Below are positions 1-8,654 of a stretch of 64,000 nt of DNA, piece after piece; positions within the stretch are counted from its first letter, which is position 1, and every line of letters begins with the position of its first letter. The notes under the pieces were generated by a model. The model saw only the letters and a program-made list of their open reading frames with translations. It was not told the origin of the DNA and made no database searches. Both the position numbers and the translations under genes were made by a program. Source of the stretch: Micromonospora sp. NBC_01740. GTDB taxonomy: Bacteria > Actinomycetota > Actinomycetes > Mycobacteriales > Micromonosporaceae. The stretch lies in the NCBI RefSeq assembly GCF_035920365.1, contig NZ_CP109150.1:2294001-2358000 (forward strand). The letters are read 5' to 3'.

Positions 1-1617
1 TGGTGGCGGGTGCCCGTCGAGGCCCGCAACCCGGTCAGCAACTACCGGTTCATGCTCACCGGCAGCCGCGGCAGCCGCTGGCTGAACGCCGCCGGCGTGG
101 TGGGCCACGACGTGCCCGACAACGGCGACTTCAAGCTGGTCACCCACGCCCCGCCGCCCGCCTGGGCCCGCGACGCGGTGATCTACCAGATCTTCCCGGA
201 CCGGTTCGCCCGCTCCGCCGCCGCCGCGGGCCGCGAGGTGCCGGACTGGGCGATCCCGTGCGACTGGGACACCCCGGTGATCGGGCGCGGGCCCGAGACG
301 CCCCGGCAGTTCTACGGCGGCGACCTGGACGGCGTCGCCGAGCGGCTGGACCACCTGGACCGCCTCGGCGTGAACACCGTCTACCTGACCCCGGTCTTCC
401 CGGCCCGCTCCAACCACCGCTACGACGCGGCCAGCTTCGACACCGTCGACCCGCTGCTCGGCGGGGACGCCGCCCTGGCCCGCCTCGCCGACGCCGTACG
501 CGCCCGGGGCTGGCGGCTGCTCGGCGACATCACCAGCAACCACACCGGCGACGCGCACGAGTGGTTCACCAGGGCCGCCTCCGACGTGTCCGCGCCCGAG
601 CGGGAGCTGTACTACTTCGACGAGGTCTCCGGTGACTACGAGTCCTGGAACGGGGTCAAGTCGCTGCCGAAGCTGAACTGGGGCAGCGCCCAGCTGCGCC
701 GGCGCTTCGCCACCGCCGACGACTCGCTGCTGCGCCGCTGGCTGCGCTCCCCGTACGGGCTGGACGGCTGGCGGGTGGACGTGGCGAACATGACCGGGCG
801 GCGGGGCGCGGACGCGTACACGCACGAGGTGGCGGCGCTGCTGCGCGAGGTGGTCGCCCGGACCCGGGCCGACGCCCTGCTGATGGCCGAGCACGGTCAC
901 GACCACACCGGCGACCTCGACCGCAACGGCTGGCACGGCACGATGAACTACGTCGGCTTCACCGACCCGGTCTGGTCCTGGCTGCGGCACGGCGACCAGC
1001 CCGTACCGAACTTCCTCGGCACGCCGGGCGGGGTGGTGCGCCGGGACGCGGACGCGGTGCTCGCCACCATGGACGCCTACCGCTCGCTGGTCTCCTGGCG
1101 GTCGTACACCCACTCGTGGCAGCTGCTCGGGTCGCACGACTCCGCCCGGATCCGCACGGTGGTCGGCGACGCCGCGCGGCAGGAGGTGGCCGCCGGCCTG
1201 CTCGCCACCATGCCCGGCACTCCGATGATCTTCGCGGGCGACGAGCTGGGCCTGACGGGCAGCAACGGCGAGGGCTCGCGTACGCCGATGCCGTGGCACC
1301 GGCCGGAGAGCTGGGACGCCGTGACGTTCGCCGCGTACCGTGCCCTGGTGGCGCTGCGTCGCGCGGAGCCCGCGCTGCGCCACGGCGGCCTGCGCTGGCT
1401 GCGCGCCGACGCGGACACCCTGGTCTTCCTGCGCGAGGCCCCGACCGGCACGGTGCTGGTGCTGGCCCGCCGTGCGGCTGGCGAGCCGCTGCGCCTGACC
1501 GGGCTGGGTCCGGCCGAGAACCTGTACGGCGGCGCCCCCGCCCTGCGCCCCGACGCCGACGGCGCGGTCACCCTCCCGGCGGACGGCCCCACCTTCCAGG
1601 CATGGCGGCTGCCCTGA
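1..1617 (+). CDS. GH13 alpha-amylase family glycosidase, 5' partial
   Basis: The reading frame is open from base 1, so the start lies outside the window; an internal GTG at 10 is probably not the true start. Residues before about base 150 look like the end of an N-terminal beta domain. The catalytic barrel opens with DAVIYQIFPDRF. The nucleophile Asp is in GWRVDVAN (codon at 778), the acid/base Glu in LLMAEHGHD (codon at 889), and the third carboxylate in LGSHD (codon at 1138). A short C-terminal beta domain follows. The family cleaves alpha-1,4-glucans or maltodextrins. The arrangement resembles cyclomaltodextrinase, neopullulanase or maltodextrin glucosidase, but exact substrate cannot be decided. 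No signal peptide can be assessed. Confidence 0.9.
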   Translation, partial: WWRVPVEARNPVSNYRFMLTGSRGSRWLNAAGVVGHDVPDNGDFKLVTHAPPPAWARDAVIYQIFPDRFARSAAAAGREVPDWAIPCDWDTPVIGRGPETPRQFYGGDLDGVAERLDHLDRLGVNTVYLTPVFPARSNHRYDAASFDTVDPLLGGDAALARLADAVRARGWRLLGDITSNHTGDAHEWFTRAASDVSAPERELYYFDEVSGDYESWNGVKSLPKLNWGSAQLRRRFATADDSLLRRWLRSPYGLDGWRVDVANMTGRRGADAYTHEVAALLREVVARTRADALLMAEHGHDHTGDLDRNGWHGTMNYVGFTDPVWSWLRHGDQPVPNFLGTPGGVVRRDADAVLATMDAYRSLVSWRSYTHSWQLLGSHDSARIRTVVGDAARQEVAAGLLATMPGTPMIFAGDELGLTGSNGEGSRTPMPWHRPESWDAVTFAAYRALVALRRAEPALRHGGLRWLRADADTLVFLREAPTGTVLVLARRAAGEPLRLTGLGPAENLYGGAPALRPDADGAVTLPADGPTFQAWRLP

Positions 1618-1661
1618 CCCCCTACCGCCCCGCTACTACAATCCGTCGTTGATGGGGGAGG

Positions 1662-2012
1662 ATGGTGGGCGTGGAAGCTCTGAGACTGATACTTCGCTAC
1701 GTCCATTTGATCGGTTTCGCCCTGCTGCTCGGCGGCGCGATCGTCCAGTACATCAGCGGGAAGCTGCGGATCAACCCGGCCATGCTCTGGGGGTCCGTGA
1801 TCATGCTGGCGACCGGGATCGGCCTCTCGGCGCCGCTGCGTGACGGCGACGAGCCGGCCCCCGCGAAACTTGTTACCAAGTTGGTGCTCGCCATACTGAT
1901 CTTTGTCATGGTCTTCTTTTCCCGGAAGCGCGACGTGGTCAACCGTGGGCACTTCCTGGCAATCGTCGGGTTGACCCTGGTCAACGCGGCGGTGGCCGTC
2001 TTCTGGCGGTAA
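1662..2012 (+). CDS. small conserved integral membrane protein
   Basis: This encodes 116 residues with about four hydrophobic segments (near residues 8-28, 38-56, 68-86 and 95-114) separated by short charged loops, so it is an inner-membrane protein. The ATG is preceded by a purine-rich stretch GGGGGAGG, a good ribosome binding site. A KLVTKL motif precedes the third helix. I do not recognise a named family. It follows the amylase by 44 bases but no functional link is evident. Third codon positions are less GC-rich than in its neighbours, common for small membrane proteins. Confidence 0.7.
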   Translation: MVGVEALRLILRYVHLIGFALLLGGAIVQYISGKLRINPAMLWGSVIMLATGIGLSAPLRDGDEPAPAKLVTKLVLAILIFVMVFFSRKRDVVNRGHFLAIVGLTLVNAAVAVFWR

Positions 2013-2130
2013 CGTCACCGGCAGGGGACGACGCGCAGAACCGGACGTTTCGCGACGCCCCGCCGCGCACCCACCAGCACTGAGAGTGATCTGCCCCACC
2101 TAAGGGTTACGTAGGGGTAACAGGCGCTCA

Positions 2131-2148
2131 ACAGTCGTGCACGATTGT
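2131..2148. promoter_or_regulatory. imperfect palindrome upstream of nucleoside operon
   Basis: ACAGTCGTG followed directly by CACGATTGT forms an 18-bp palindrome with a single mismatched pair. It lies 123 bp before the start of the lipoprotein gene, in a 259-bp intergenic stretch that also holds GTTAC-N6-GTAAC near 2106. It is a candidate operator for the nucleoside transport operon. No regulator gene lies next to it, so the ligand is unknown. Confidence 0.4.
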
Positions 2149-2271
2149 CGGCCGGTGGGTGGGCGCGGGCGTACGCTCCCGTCCGTAACGTGGGACGCCG
2201 GCGGCGCAGCGCAGGCCGGCTCAAAGGGCTGCCACCGTGCAGGACGCGGTGTGCAATGGGAAGGAGACGTC

Positions 2272-3354
2272 TTGCGCTCTGTGCGTGGGATGCGGATTGC
2301 CTCCGTCTTCGCGATGGGTGGGCTCGTGCTGAGTGCCGCCGCGTGTGGCGAGGCTCCCGAGGAGAACAACAACGCCGGCAGTGGCGACAAGAAGTACAGC
2401 GCCTGCATGGTGACCGACGTCGGCGGCATCGACGACAAGTCGTTCAACACCTCCGCCTGGAAGGGCCTGGAGGAGGCGAAGAAGGCCAACGACAAGATCG
2501 ACATCAAGTACGTCGCGTCGAAGGCCGAGGCGGACTACGAGGTCAACCTGACCCAGTACGTCAACCAGAAGTGCGACTTCATCCTGGCCGTCGGCGGCCT
2601 GATGGAGAACGCCACCAAGAAGGTCGCCCAGGCGAACCCGAACCAGCAGTTCGGCATCGTCGACTCCAAGCCGGGCGTGGACAACGTCTACCCGATGCAG
2701 TTCGACACCGCCCAGGCCGGCTTCCTCGCCGGTTACCTGGCCGCCGGCATGAGCAAGAGCGGCACGGTGGGCACCTACGGCGGCCTGCCGATCCCGCCGG
2801 TCACCATCTTCATGGACGGTTACGCCGACGGCGTCGCGCACTACAACAAGACCAAGAGCAAGAGCGTGAAGGTCGTCGGCTGGGACAAGGCCACCCAGAA
2901 GGGCTCCTTCACCAACGACTTCGTCAAGCAGGACGAGGGCAAGAAGGTCAGCGACGCGCTGGTCGCCCAGGGCGCCGACATCATCATGCCGGTCGCCGGC
3001 GGCGCGGGCCTCGGCACCACCGGCGCCGCGAAGGCGTCGGGCGGCAAGTACAACACCATCTGGGTGGACGTCGACGGCTGCGAGAGCACCCAGGACTGCG
3101 CGGCGATCATCACCACCGTCGAGAAGAACATCCCGGACGCCGTCAAGGAGGCCGTCGTCAAGGCCGCCGGCGGCGAGAAGCTGTCGGCCACCCCGGGCTA
3201 CCTCGGCAACCTGTCCAACAACGGCGTCGGGCTCGCCCCGTACCACGAGTTCGACGGCAAGGTCCCGGCCGAGCTGAAGGCCGAGATCGACAAGCTGAAG
3301 GCGGACATCGCCGCCGGCACCGTCACCGTCACCTCCGCGGCCCAGCCGAAGTGA
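2272..3354 (+). CDS. BMP-family nucleoside-binding lipoprotein
   Basis: The product (360 residues) is the substrate-binding protein of a nucleoside ABC importer of the Bmp/PnrA/NupN family. I chose the TTG at 2272 because AAGGAGA lies just upstream; an ATG at 2290 is the alternative. The N-terminus is a lipoprotein signal with Cys in LSAAACGE, an Ala-rich and slightly atypical lipobox. The BMP signature VTDVGGIDDKSFN follows the signal, and the rest matches a periplasmic-binding fold with motifs AVGGLM and GGLPIPPV. It heads an operon with an ATPase, two permeases, cytidine deaminase and thymidine phosphorylase, which supports nucleosides as ligand. Confidence 0.9.
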   Translation: MRSVRGMRIASVFAMGGLVLSAAACGEAPEENNNAGSGDKKYSACMVTDVGGIDDKSFNTSAWKGLEEAKKANDKIDIKYVASKAEADYEVNLTQYVNQKCDFILAVGGLMENATKKVAQANPNQQFGIVDSKPGVDNVYPMQFDTAQAGFLAGYLAAGMSKSGTVGTYGGLPIPPVTIFMDGYADGVAHYNKTKSKSVKVVGWDKATQKGSFTNDFVKQDEGKKVSDALVAQGADIIMPVAGGAGLGTTGAAKASGGKYNTIWVDVDGCESTQDCAAIITTVEKNIPDAVKEAVVKAAGGEKLSATPGYLGNLSNNGVGLAPYHEFDGKVPAELKAEIDKLKADIAAGTVTVTSAAQPK

Positions 3355-3561
3355 GGCTCCGCCGGCCGCCCGTGGTGAGACGATCACCCCGGTAGGCCGG
3401 CGGGCGGTACAGCACGACGATCCGGCCGCCCCGGCGTCGTGGGGGAATCCACCCCACGGCGCCGGGGCGGCCGATCCGCTCCAACCCGACGACGGCCCCG
3501 CGCCGCGAGCGGTCCACCGGCAGCTACGCTGCACCATCGCTTCGCACTCCAGGAGGTTGCG

Positions 3562-5160
3562 CTGAGACTCGAACTGCGCGGCATCACCAAGCGGTTCGGT
3601 GATCTGGTCGCCAACGATCACATCGACCTGACGGTGGAGCCTGGAGAGATCCACGCCCTGCTCGGCGAGAACGGCGCCGGCAAGTCGACCCTGATGAACG
3701 TGCTCTACGGGCTCTACCAGCCCGACGAGGGCGAGATCCTGGTCGACGGCGCGCCGCTGAAGCTGCGGGGACCGTCGGACGCGATCGGTGCCGGGATCGG
3801 CATGGTGCACCAGCACTTCATGCTGGTGCCCGTCTTCACCGTCACCGAGAACATCATGCTCGGCGCCGAGCAGGTCCGGGGCGGCATCGCCGGCTTCCTG
3901 GACCGGCGGCGGGCCCGACGCGAGGTCGCCGAGGTCTCCGAGCGGTACAACCTGCGGGTCGACCCGGACGCGGTGATCGAGGACCTGCCGGTCGGCATCC
4001 AGCAGCGGGTGGAGATCGTCAAGGCGCTCACCCGCGACGTCGACCTGCTCATCCTCGACGAGCCGACGGCCGTGCTCACGCCGCAGGAGACGGACGAGCT
4101 GCTCACCGTGATGCGGTCGCTCAAGGCCGCCGGCAAGTCGATCGTCTTCATCACCCACAAGCTTGGCGAGGTCAAGGCCATCGCCGACCGGATCACTGTG
4201 ATCAGGCGGGGGAAGACCGTCGGCACCGCCTCCCCCGAGGCGAGCCGCGACGAGCTGGCCGCGCTGATGGTCGGCCGCAGCGTCCGGCTCACCGTGGACA
4301 AGGAGACCGCCACCCCCGGCAAGCCGGTCCTGGAGCTCTCCGGCCTGGTCGTCGACGACGACCGGCAGATCCGCGCGGTCGACGGGGTGGACCTGACCGT
4401 ACGCGCGGGCGAGGTGCTCGGGATCGCGGGCGTGCAGGGCAACGGCCAGACCGAGCTGATCGAGGCGATCATGGGGCTGCGCCCGACGCTCGCCGGCACG
4501 GTCACCCTCGACGGGCAGCGGGTCAACGGCTGGTCGACCAAGAAGGTGCTGCGCGCCGGCGTCGGCTACGTGCCGGAGGACCGCAGCGTCGACGGCGTCG
4601 TCAAGGAGTTCTCCGTCGCGGAGAACCTGGTGCTCGACATCTACGACCGGCCGCCCTTCGGCAGGGGCCTGGCGCTCAAGCCGGACGCCATCGCCAAGTC
4701 GGCGAAGGAGCGGATCGCGCAGTTCGACGTGCGCACCTCCTCGGCCGACGCCCCCGTCGGCACCCTCTCCGGCGGCAACCAGCAGAAGGTGATCGTGGCG
4801 CGGGAGCTGTCCCGGCCGCTGAAGCTCTTCATCGCCGCCCAGCCGACCCGCGGCGTCGACGTCGGGTCGATCGAGTTCATCCACAGCCAGGTCATCCGGG
4901 AACGGGACGTCGGCACCGCCGTCATGGTGGTCTCCAGCGAGCTCGACGAGGTGATCGGCCTGGCCGACCGGATCGCGGTCATGTACCGCGGCCGGATCAT
5001 CGGCATCGTCGGCCCGGACACCCCCCGCGAGGAGATCGGCCTGCTGATGGCCGGCATCACCCCCGACGCGGCGCCCGCCGCCGCGACCGGCACGACCCCG
5101 GCCGACGGCGGTGCGGCGGCCCCCGCCGCCGAGGGCCCTGGTAGCAAGGACGAGGCATGA
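3562..5160 (+). CDS. nucleoside ABC transporter ATPase, two ABC domains
   Basis: This is a double ATPase of the NupO/RbsA-like type that powers nucleoside uptake. Domain 1 has Walker [10 protein letters not shown], Walker [12 protein letters not shown] and the H-loop FITHK. Domain 2 has the usual family degeneracy, with GVQGNGQTE in place of Walker A, signature LSGGNQQK, and [11 protein letters not shown] at Walker B. The start is uncertain: a CTG at 3562 has a perfect AGGAGG five bases upstream and begins at conserved sequence, while an in-frame GTG at 3439 would add 41 Arg/Pro-rich residues. The C-terminal 35 residues are Ala/Gly-rich. The stop overlaps the next start (ATGA). Confidence 0.9.
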   Translation: MRLELRGITKRFGDLVANDHIDLTVEPGEIHALLGENGAGKSTLMNVLYGLYQPDEGEILVDGAPLKLRGPSDAIGAGIGMVHQHFMLVPVFTVTENIMLGAEQVRGGIAGFLDRRRARREVAEVSERYNLRVDPDAVIEDLPVGIQQRVEIVKALTRDVDLLILDEPTAVLTPQETDELLTVMRSLKAAGKSIVFITHKLGEVKAIADRITVIRRGKTVGTASPEASRDELAALMVGRSVRLTVDKETATPGKPVLELSGLVVDDDRQIRAVDGVDLTVRAGEVLGIAGVQGNGQTELIEAIMGLRPTLAGTVTLDGQRVNGWSTKKVLRAGVGYVPEDRSVDGVVKEFSVAENLVLDIYDRPPFGRGLALKPDAIAKSAKERIAQFDVRTSSADAPVGTLSGGNQQKVIVARELSRPLKLFIAAQPTRGVDVGSIEFIHSQVIRERDVGTAVMVVSSELDEVIGLADRIAVMYRGRIIGIVGPDTPREEIGLLMAGITPDAAPAAATGTTPADGGAAAPAAEGPGSKDEA

Positions 5161-6518
5161 CGAACCCGAACCCCGGGTCGGGCTCCCCGGGCAACCCGAA
5201 CCCCCCGTCGGGCTCCCCGGACAAGGAGCCGGCGACCGAGGCGCAGGCCGCGCAGACCGCGCTCGGCAACACCGAGCGCGCCGGTACGGCCACCTCCCCG
5301 AAGGTCCCGGCCCCGGAGGCGAAGCCCTCGCTGGGCCGGCTGTTCCTGGACAACCTCTGGGCGGCGAACACCTTCACGGTGACCCTGCTGTCGCTGGTGC
5401 TGGCGATGATCGTCGGCGCGATCCTGATGATCGTGTCCGATCCCGACGTGCTCGCCACCTACAGCTACATCACGGCCCGGCCGGCCGACGCGCTCAACGC
5501 GAGCTGGACGCTGGTCAGCGAGGCGTACGGCAACCTGTTCAAGGGCGCGGTCTTCGACCCGGACGCGGTCGGCTTCCAGGCGGTGATGAGCCCGATCTCG
5601 GAGACGCTCACCTACACCGCGCCGCTGGTCTTCACCGGCCTGTCGGTGGCGCTGGCCTTCCGGGGCGGCCTGTTCAACATCGGCGCCCAGGGCCAGGCCA
5701 CCATGGGCGTGATCCTGGCCGCGCTGGCGGGCTTCCTGCTGCCGCTGCCGCCCGGCCTGCACCTGCTCGTCGCGGTGCTCGCCGGCGCGCTCGGCGGGGC
5801 GATCTGGGGCTTCATCCCGGGCATCCTCAAGGCGCGCACCGGCGCCCACGAGGTGATCAACACGATCATGCTCAACTACGTCGCCACGTACTTCCTGACC
5901 TGGATCATCGTGCAGAACGGCGTCCAGGACCCGAACCGTACGGACGCGATCAGCCGGCCGGTCGACGGCTCGGCCCAGCTGCCCCGGCTGCTCGGCGACG
6001 GGCTGCGGGTGCACGCCGGCATCATCCTGGCGGTGCTGGCCACCTGGGCGGTCTGGTGGCTGCTCAACCGCTCCACGCTCGGCTTCGAGCTGCGCGCCGT
6101 CGGCGCCAACCCCGACGCCGCGCGGACCGCCGGCATCAGCGTCACCCGGACGTACGTCCTGATCATGGTCTTCGCCGGGATCCTGGCCGGCCTCGGCGGC
6201 TCCAACATGGTGCTCGGCTCCACCGCCAGCGCGCTGACCCCGCTGGTGGTCGCGCAGATCGGCTTCGACGGCATCCTGGTGGCGCTGCTCGGCCGCGTGA
6301 AGCCGTGGGGCGTCGCGCTGGCCGCGCTGCTCTTCGGCGCGCTCCAGGCCGGCGGCAACCGGATGCAGTCCTACTCGGGGATCTCGCTGGAGCTGGTCAC
6401 CGTGCTCCAGGCGCTGATCGTCATCTTCATCGCCGCGCCGGCCCTGGTGAAGGCGATCTTCCAGCTCCGGGCCGCCCGCGCCGCCCGGTTGCAGACGAGC
6501 CTGGCGAAGGGCTGGTAA
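5157..6518 (+). CDS. nucleoside ABC transporter permease 1
   Basis: This 453-residue membrane protein belongs to the branched-chain/BPD_transp_2 permease superfamily (NupP type). It overlaps the ATPase gene by four bases, so translation is coupled. Residues 1-55 are a hydrophilic, repetitive Pro/Gly/Ser tail ([11 protein letters not shown] and [10 protein letters not shown]) unlike a transmembrane domain. About nine to ten hydrophobic helices follow. The motif [12 protein letters not shown] and the [10 protein letters not shown] loop, which contacts the ATPase, are typical. It should pair with the second permease downstream to form the channel. Confidence 0.9.
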   Translation: MTNPNPGSGSPGNPNPPSGSPDKEPATEAQAAQTALGNTERAGTATSPKVPAPEAKPSLGRLFLDNLWAANTFTVTLLSLVLAMIVGAILMIVSDPDVLATYSYITARPADALNASWTLVSEAYGNLFKGAVFDPDAVGFQAVMSPISETLTYTAPLVFTGLSVALAFRGGLFNIGAQGQATMGVILAALAGFLLPLPPGLHLLVAVLAGALGGAIWGFIPGILKARTGAHEVINTIMLNYVATYFLTWIIVQNGVQDPNRTDAISRPVDGSAQLPRLLGDGLRVHAGIILAVLATWAVWWLLNRSTLGFELRAVGANPDAARTAGISVTRTYVLIMVFAGILAGLGGSNMVLGSTASALTPLVVAQIGFDGILVALLGRVKPWGVALAALLFGALQAGGNRMQSYSGISLELVTVLQALIVIFIAAPALVKAIFQLRAARAARLQTSLAKGW

Positions 6519-6521
6519 CTC

Positions 6522-7802
6522 ATGTCCACCATGGCTGTCGAAGACGTCGCGGTCGCCCCCGTCGACCAGGGATTCTGGACCCGTACCCGCAAGGTCGGCG
6601 CCGTGCTGCTCGCCCTCGGCCTGCTGGCGACGGTGCTGTTCGGGGCGCTCGCCACCGGCGAGCAGGCCCGCTTCACCCTCAGCGAGGACACCGCCGGCGC
6701 CGCGCTCGAGATCCACGGCACGGTCGGCGCGATCCTCTTCGGCCTCGTCGCGGTCGCCGCCGGCGTCGCGATGCTCGCCGGGCTGCCGAAGCGCTGGTTC
6801 ACCCTCGTGCTCGGCGTCGGCCTGGTCGGCTTCGTGCTGTCGTTCCTCTGCTGGCAGGTCTCCGACGCGCCGCCCGGGCAGAACTTCATGCCGCTGGTCA
6901 ACATCCTCCGGAACACCTTCATCCTGGCCCTGCCGCTGATCTTCGGCGCCCTGGCCGGCGTGCTCTGCGAGCGCTCCGGCGTGGTCAACGTCGCCATCGA
7001 GGGCCAGCTGCTGATGGGCGCCTTCAGCGGCGCGCTCTTCGGCAGCCTCTCCGGCAGCGTCTGGGTCGGCCTGGTCGCCGCGGCGATCGGCGGCGCGTTC
7101 ATCTCGCTGCTGCTGGCCGTCTTCTCGATCCGCTACCTGGTCGACCAGGTCGTCATCGGCATCGTGCTCAACCTGCTGGCCGTCGGCGTCACCGGCTTCC
7201 TCTACGAGCGGCTGATGCAGACCAACGCCCAGAAGTACAACAGCGCCCCCCGGTTCGGCAACTGGGAGATCCCGCTGCTGTCGGACATCCCGCTGCTCGG
7301 CCCGGCGCTGTTCCGGGGCAACATCTTCCTCTACCTCGGCCTGCTGCTGGTGCTGGTCATCCACATCGCGCTGTTCCGCACCCGCTGGGGCCTGCGCACC
7401 CGTTCGGTCGGCGAGCACCCGACCGCCGCCGACACGCTGGGCGTCAAGGTGCTCGGGCTGCGCTACCGCAACGTGCTGCTCGCCGGGGTGGTCGCCGGCA
7501 TTGGCGGCGCCTCCTACACGCTGGCGCTCTACTCGTTCACCAAGAACATGATCGGCGGCAAGGGCTTCATCGCCCTGGCCGCGCTCATCTTCGGCCGGTG
7601 GAGCCCGACGGGGGCGCTGCTCGCGGCGCTCTTCTTCGGCTTCGCCGACCAGCTCGCCACCTACCTGGGCGCCATCAACAGCGTGATCCCGAACCAGTTC
7701 CTGGCCATGCTGCCCTACCTGGCGACCATCCTGGCGGTGGCCGGGCTCGTCGGTCGGGTCCGGGCGCCGGCCGCCGACGGCAAGCCGTACATCAAGGGCT
7801 GA
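6522..7802 (+). CDS. nucleoside ABC transporter permease 2
   Basis: This 426-residue NupQ-type permease begins three bases after the previous stop. The first ~120 residues hold three extra hydrophobic helices before the family core. The core has VVNVAIEGQLLMGA and the coupling loop DQVVIGIVLNLL, then GFIALAALIFGRWSP near the end. It forms a heterodimer with the preceding permease, driven by the double ATPase. The gene is followed by cytidine deaminase after 14 bases with a GGGGGAG ribosome binding site. Confidence 0.9.
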   Translation: MSTMAVEDVAVAPVDQGFWTRTRKVGAVLLALGLLATVLFGALATGEQARFTLSEDTAGAALEIHGTVGAILFGLVAVAAGVAMLAGLPKRWFTLVLGVGLVGFVLSFLCWQVSDAPPGQNFMPLVNILRNTFILALPLIFGALAGVLCERSGVVNVAIEGQLLMGAFSGALFGSLSGSVWVGLVAAAIGGAFISLLLAVFSIRYLVDQVVIGIVLNLLAVGVTGFLYERLMQTNAQKYNSAPRFGNWEIPLLSDIPLLGPALFRGNIFLYLGLLLVLVIHIALFRTRWGLRTRSVGEHPTAADTLGVKVLGLRYRNVLLAGVVAGIGGASYTLALYSFTKNMIGGKGFIALAALIFGRWSPTGALLAALFFGFADQLATYLGAINSVIPNQFLAMLPYLATILAVAGLVGRVRAPAADGKPYIKG

Positions 7803-7816
7803 CGGGGGAGTACCAC

Positions 7817-8518
7817 ATGGAGATCGACTGGGAGCGGCTGCGGGCCGCCGCCACCGAGGTGATGCGGCACGCGTACGTGCCGTACTCGAAGTTCCCGGTC
7901 GGGGCGGCCGCGCTTGTCGACGACGGCCGGGTGGTGGTCGGCTGCAACGTGGAGAACGCCGCGTACGGCGTGGTGCTCTGCGCCGAGTGCGGCGTGGTCT
8001 CCTCGCTGCACGCCACCGGCGGCGGCCGGATCGTGGCCCTGTCCTGCGTCGACGCCACCGGCGAGCCGCTGATGCCGTGCGGCCGGTGCCGCCAGCTGCT
8101 CTGGGAGCAGGGCGGCCCGGAGTGCCTCATCGAGGCGAGGGGCGGGCCGCTGCGGATGGCCGAGCTGCTGCCGCACGCCTTCGACGTGACCGACCTGGAG
8201 GCCGTGACGGGGGAAGCCCCGGTGCCCGTGGTGCCGGAGCGGCTGGCCGCCTGGCGCGGGCGCGGCACGGTCTTCGTGCACCCCGACCTCTCCGCCGGCC
8301 AGCAGGTCTGGACCGGCTACTGGGAGCGGTCCGCGGGCGACGACGACGGCGCCGAGACCGGCGTGCTGGAGGAGGGCCCGAGCTGGGACGAGCCGGCTGA
8401 GGCGATCGCCTGGGGCCTCGCCCGTACGCCCCGGGTGGTGGTTGTGGACGCCTCGGGGGCGATCTTCTGGGCCGGCGAGGGTGAGCCGCCGATGGAGATC
8501 CCGGTCCGCTGGGGTTGA
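7817..8518 (+). CDS. cdd: cytidine deaminase with C-terminal extension
   Basis: The enzyme deaminates (deoxy)cytidine to (deoxy)uridine. The zinc site is complete: CAEC with Cys55 and proton shuttle Glu57, and PCGRC with Cys88 and Cys91. The substrate-binding NVENAAYG motif is present. Typical tetrameric cytidine deaminases stop near residue 130; this one has about 100 more residues, including VFVHPDLSAGQQVWTGYW and a WDEPAEAIAWG segment that look like a separate small domain. The ATG at 7817 has GGGGGAG upstream. Its place in the transporter operon implies salvage of imported pyrimidine nucleosides. Confidence 0.93.
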   Translation: MEIDWERLRAAATEVMRHAYVPYSKFPVGAAALVDDGRVVVGCNVENAAYGVVLCAECGVVSSLHATGGGRIVALSCVDATGEPLMPCGRCRQLLWEQGGPECLIEARGGPLRMAELLPHAFDVTDLEAVTGEAPVPVVPERLAAWRGRGTVFVHPDLSAGQQVWTGYWERSAGDDDGAETGVLEEGPSWDEPAEAIAWGLARTPRVVVVDASGAIFWAGEGEPPMEIPVRWG

Positions 8519-8524
8519 GCTTTG

Positions 8525-8598
8525 GGGCTCGGGCCGACCGTGCCCGGCTCCGGGCGGTCAGGCTTGATCCCTCCGCCGGGCACGGTCGGCCTGAGCCC
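8525..8598 (+). repeat. 74-nt hairpin with conserved loop, copy A
   Basis: A 24-nt arm (8525-8548) pairs with 8575-8598 with one mismatch, around a 26-nt loop (8549-8574) containing GGGCGGTCAGGCTTGATCCC. A second element at 33540-33613 has the same 24-26-24 geometry, a completely different stem, and a loop matching at 25 of 26 positions. Both sit just 3' of a gene and read the same way relative to it. Copy A begins 7 bases after the cdd stop. It could terminate transcription or act as an RNA element; there is no U-run. Confidence 0.8.
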
Positions 8599-8654
8599 TC
8601 GGTGGTCGCGGTCCGCGTGCCGGTATCTGCATACGACTAGGAAGATCTTTTCTG

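Noticed and set aside
3439..3561. GTG start giving a 41-residue N-terminal extension of the nucleoside ATPase
   Set aside because: The extension is Arg/Pro-rich with no homology-like features, whereas AGGAGG is optimally placed for CTG 3562. Not fully excluded because CTG starts are rare.
2221..4884. Very long open frames on the strand opposite the nucleoside operon (also 4641-7418 minus)
   Set aside because: They are antisense shadows caused by high GC at third positions; the plus-strand genes have clear family motifs, and the antisense frames have none.
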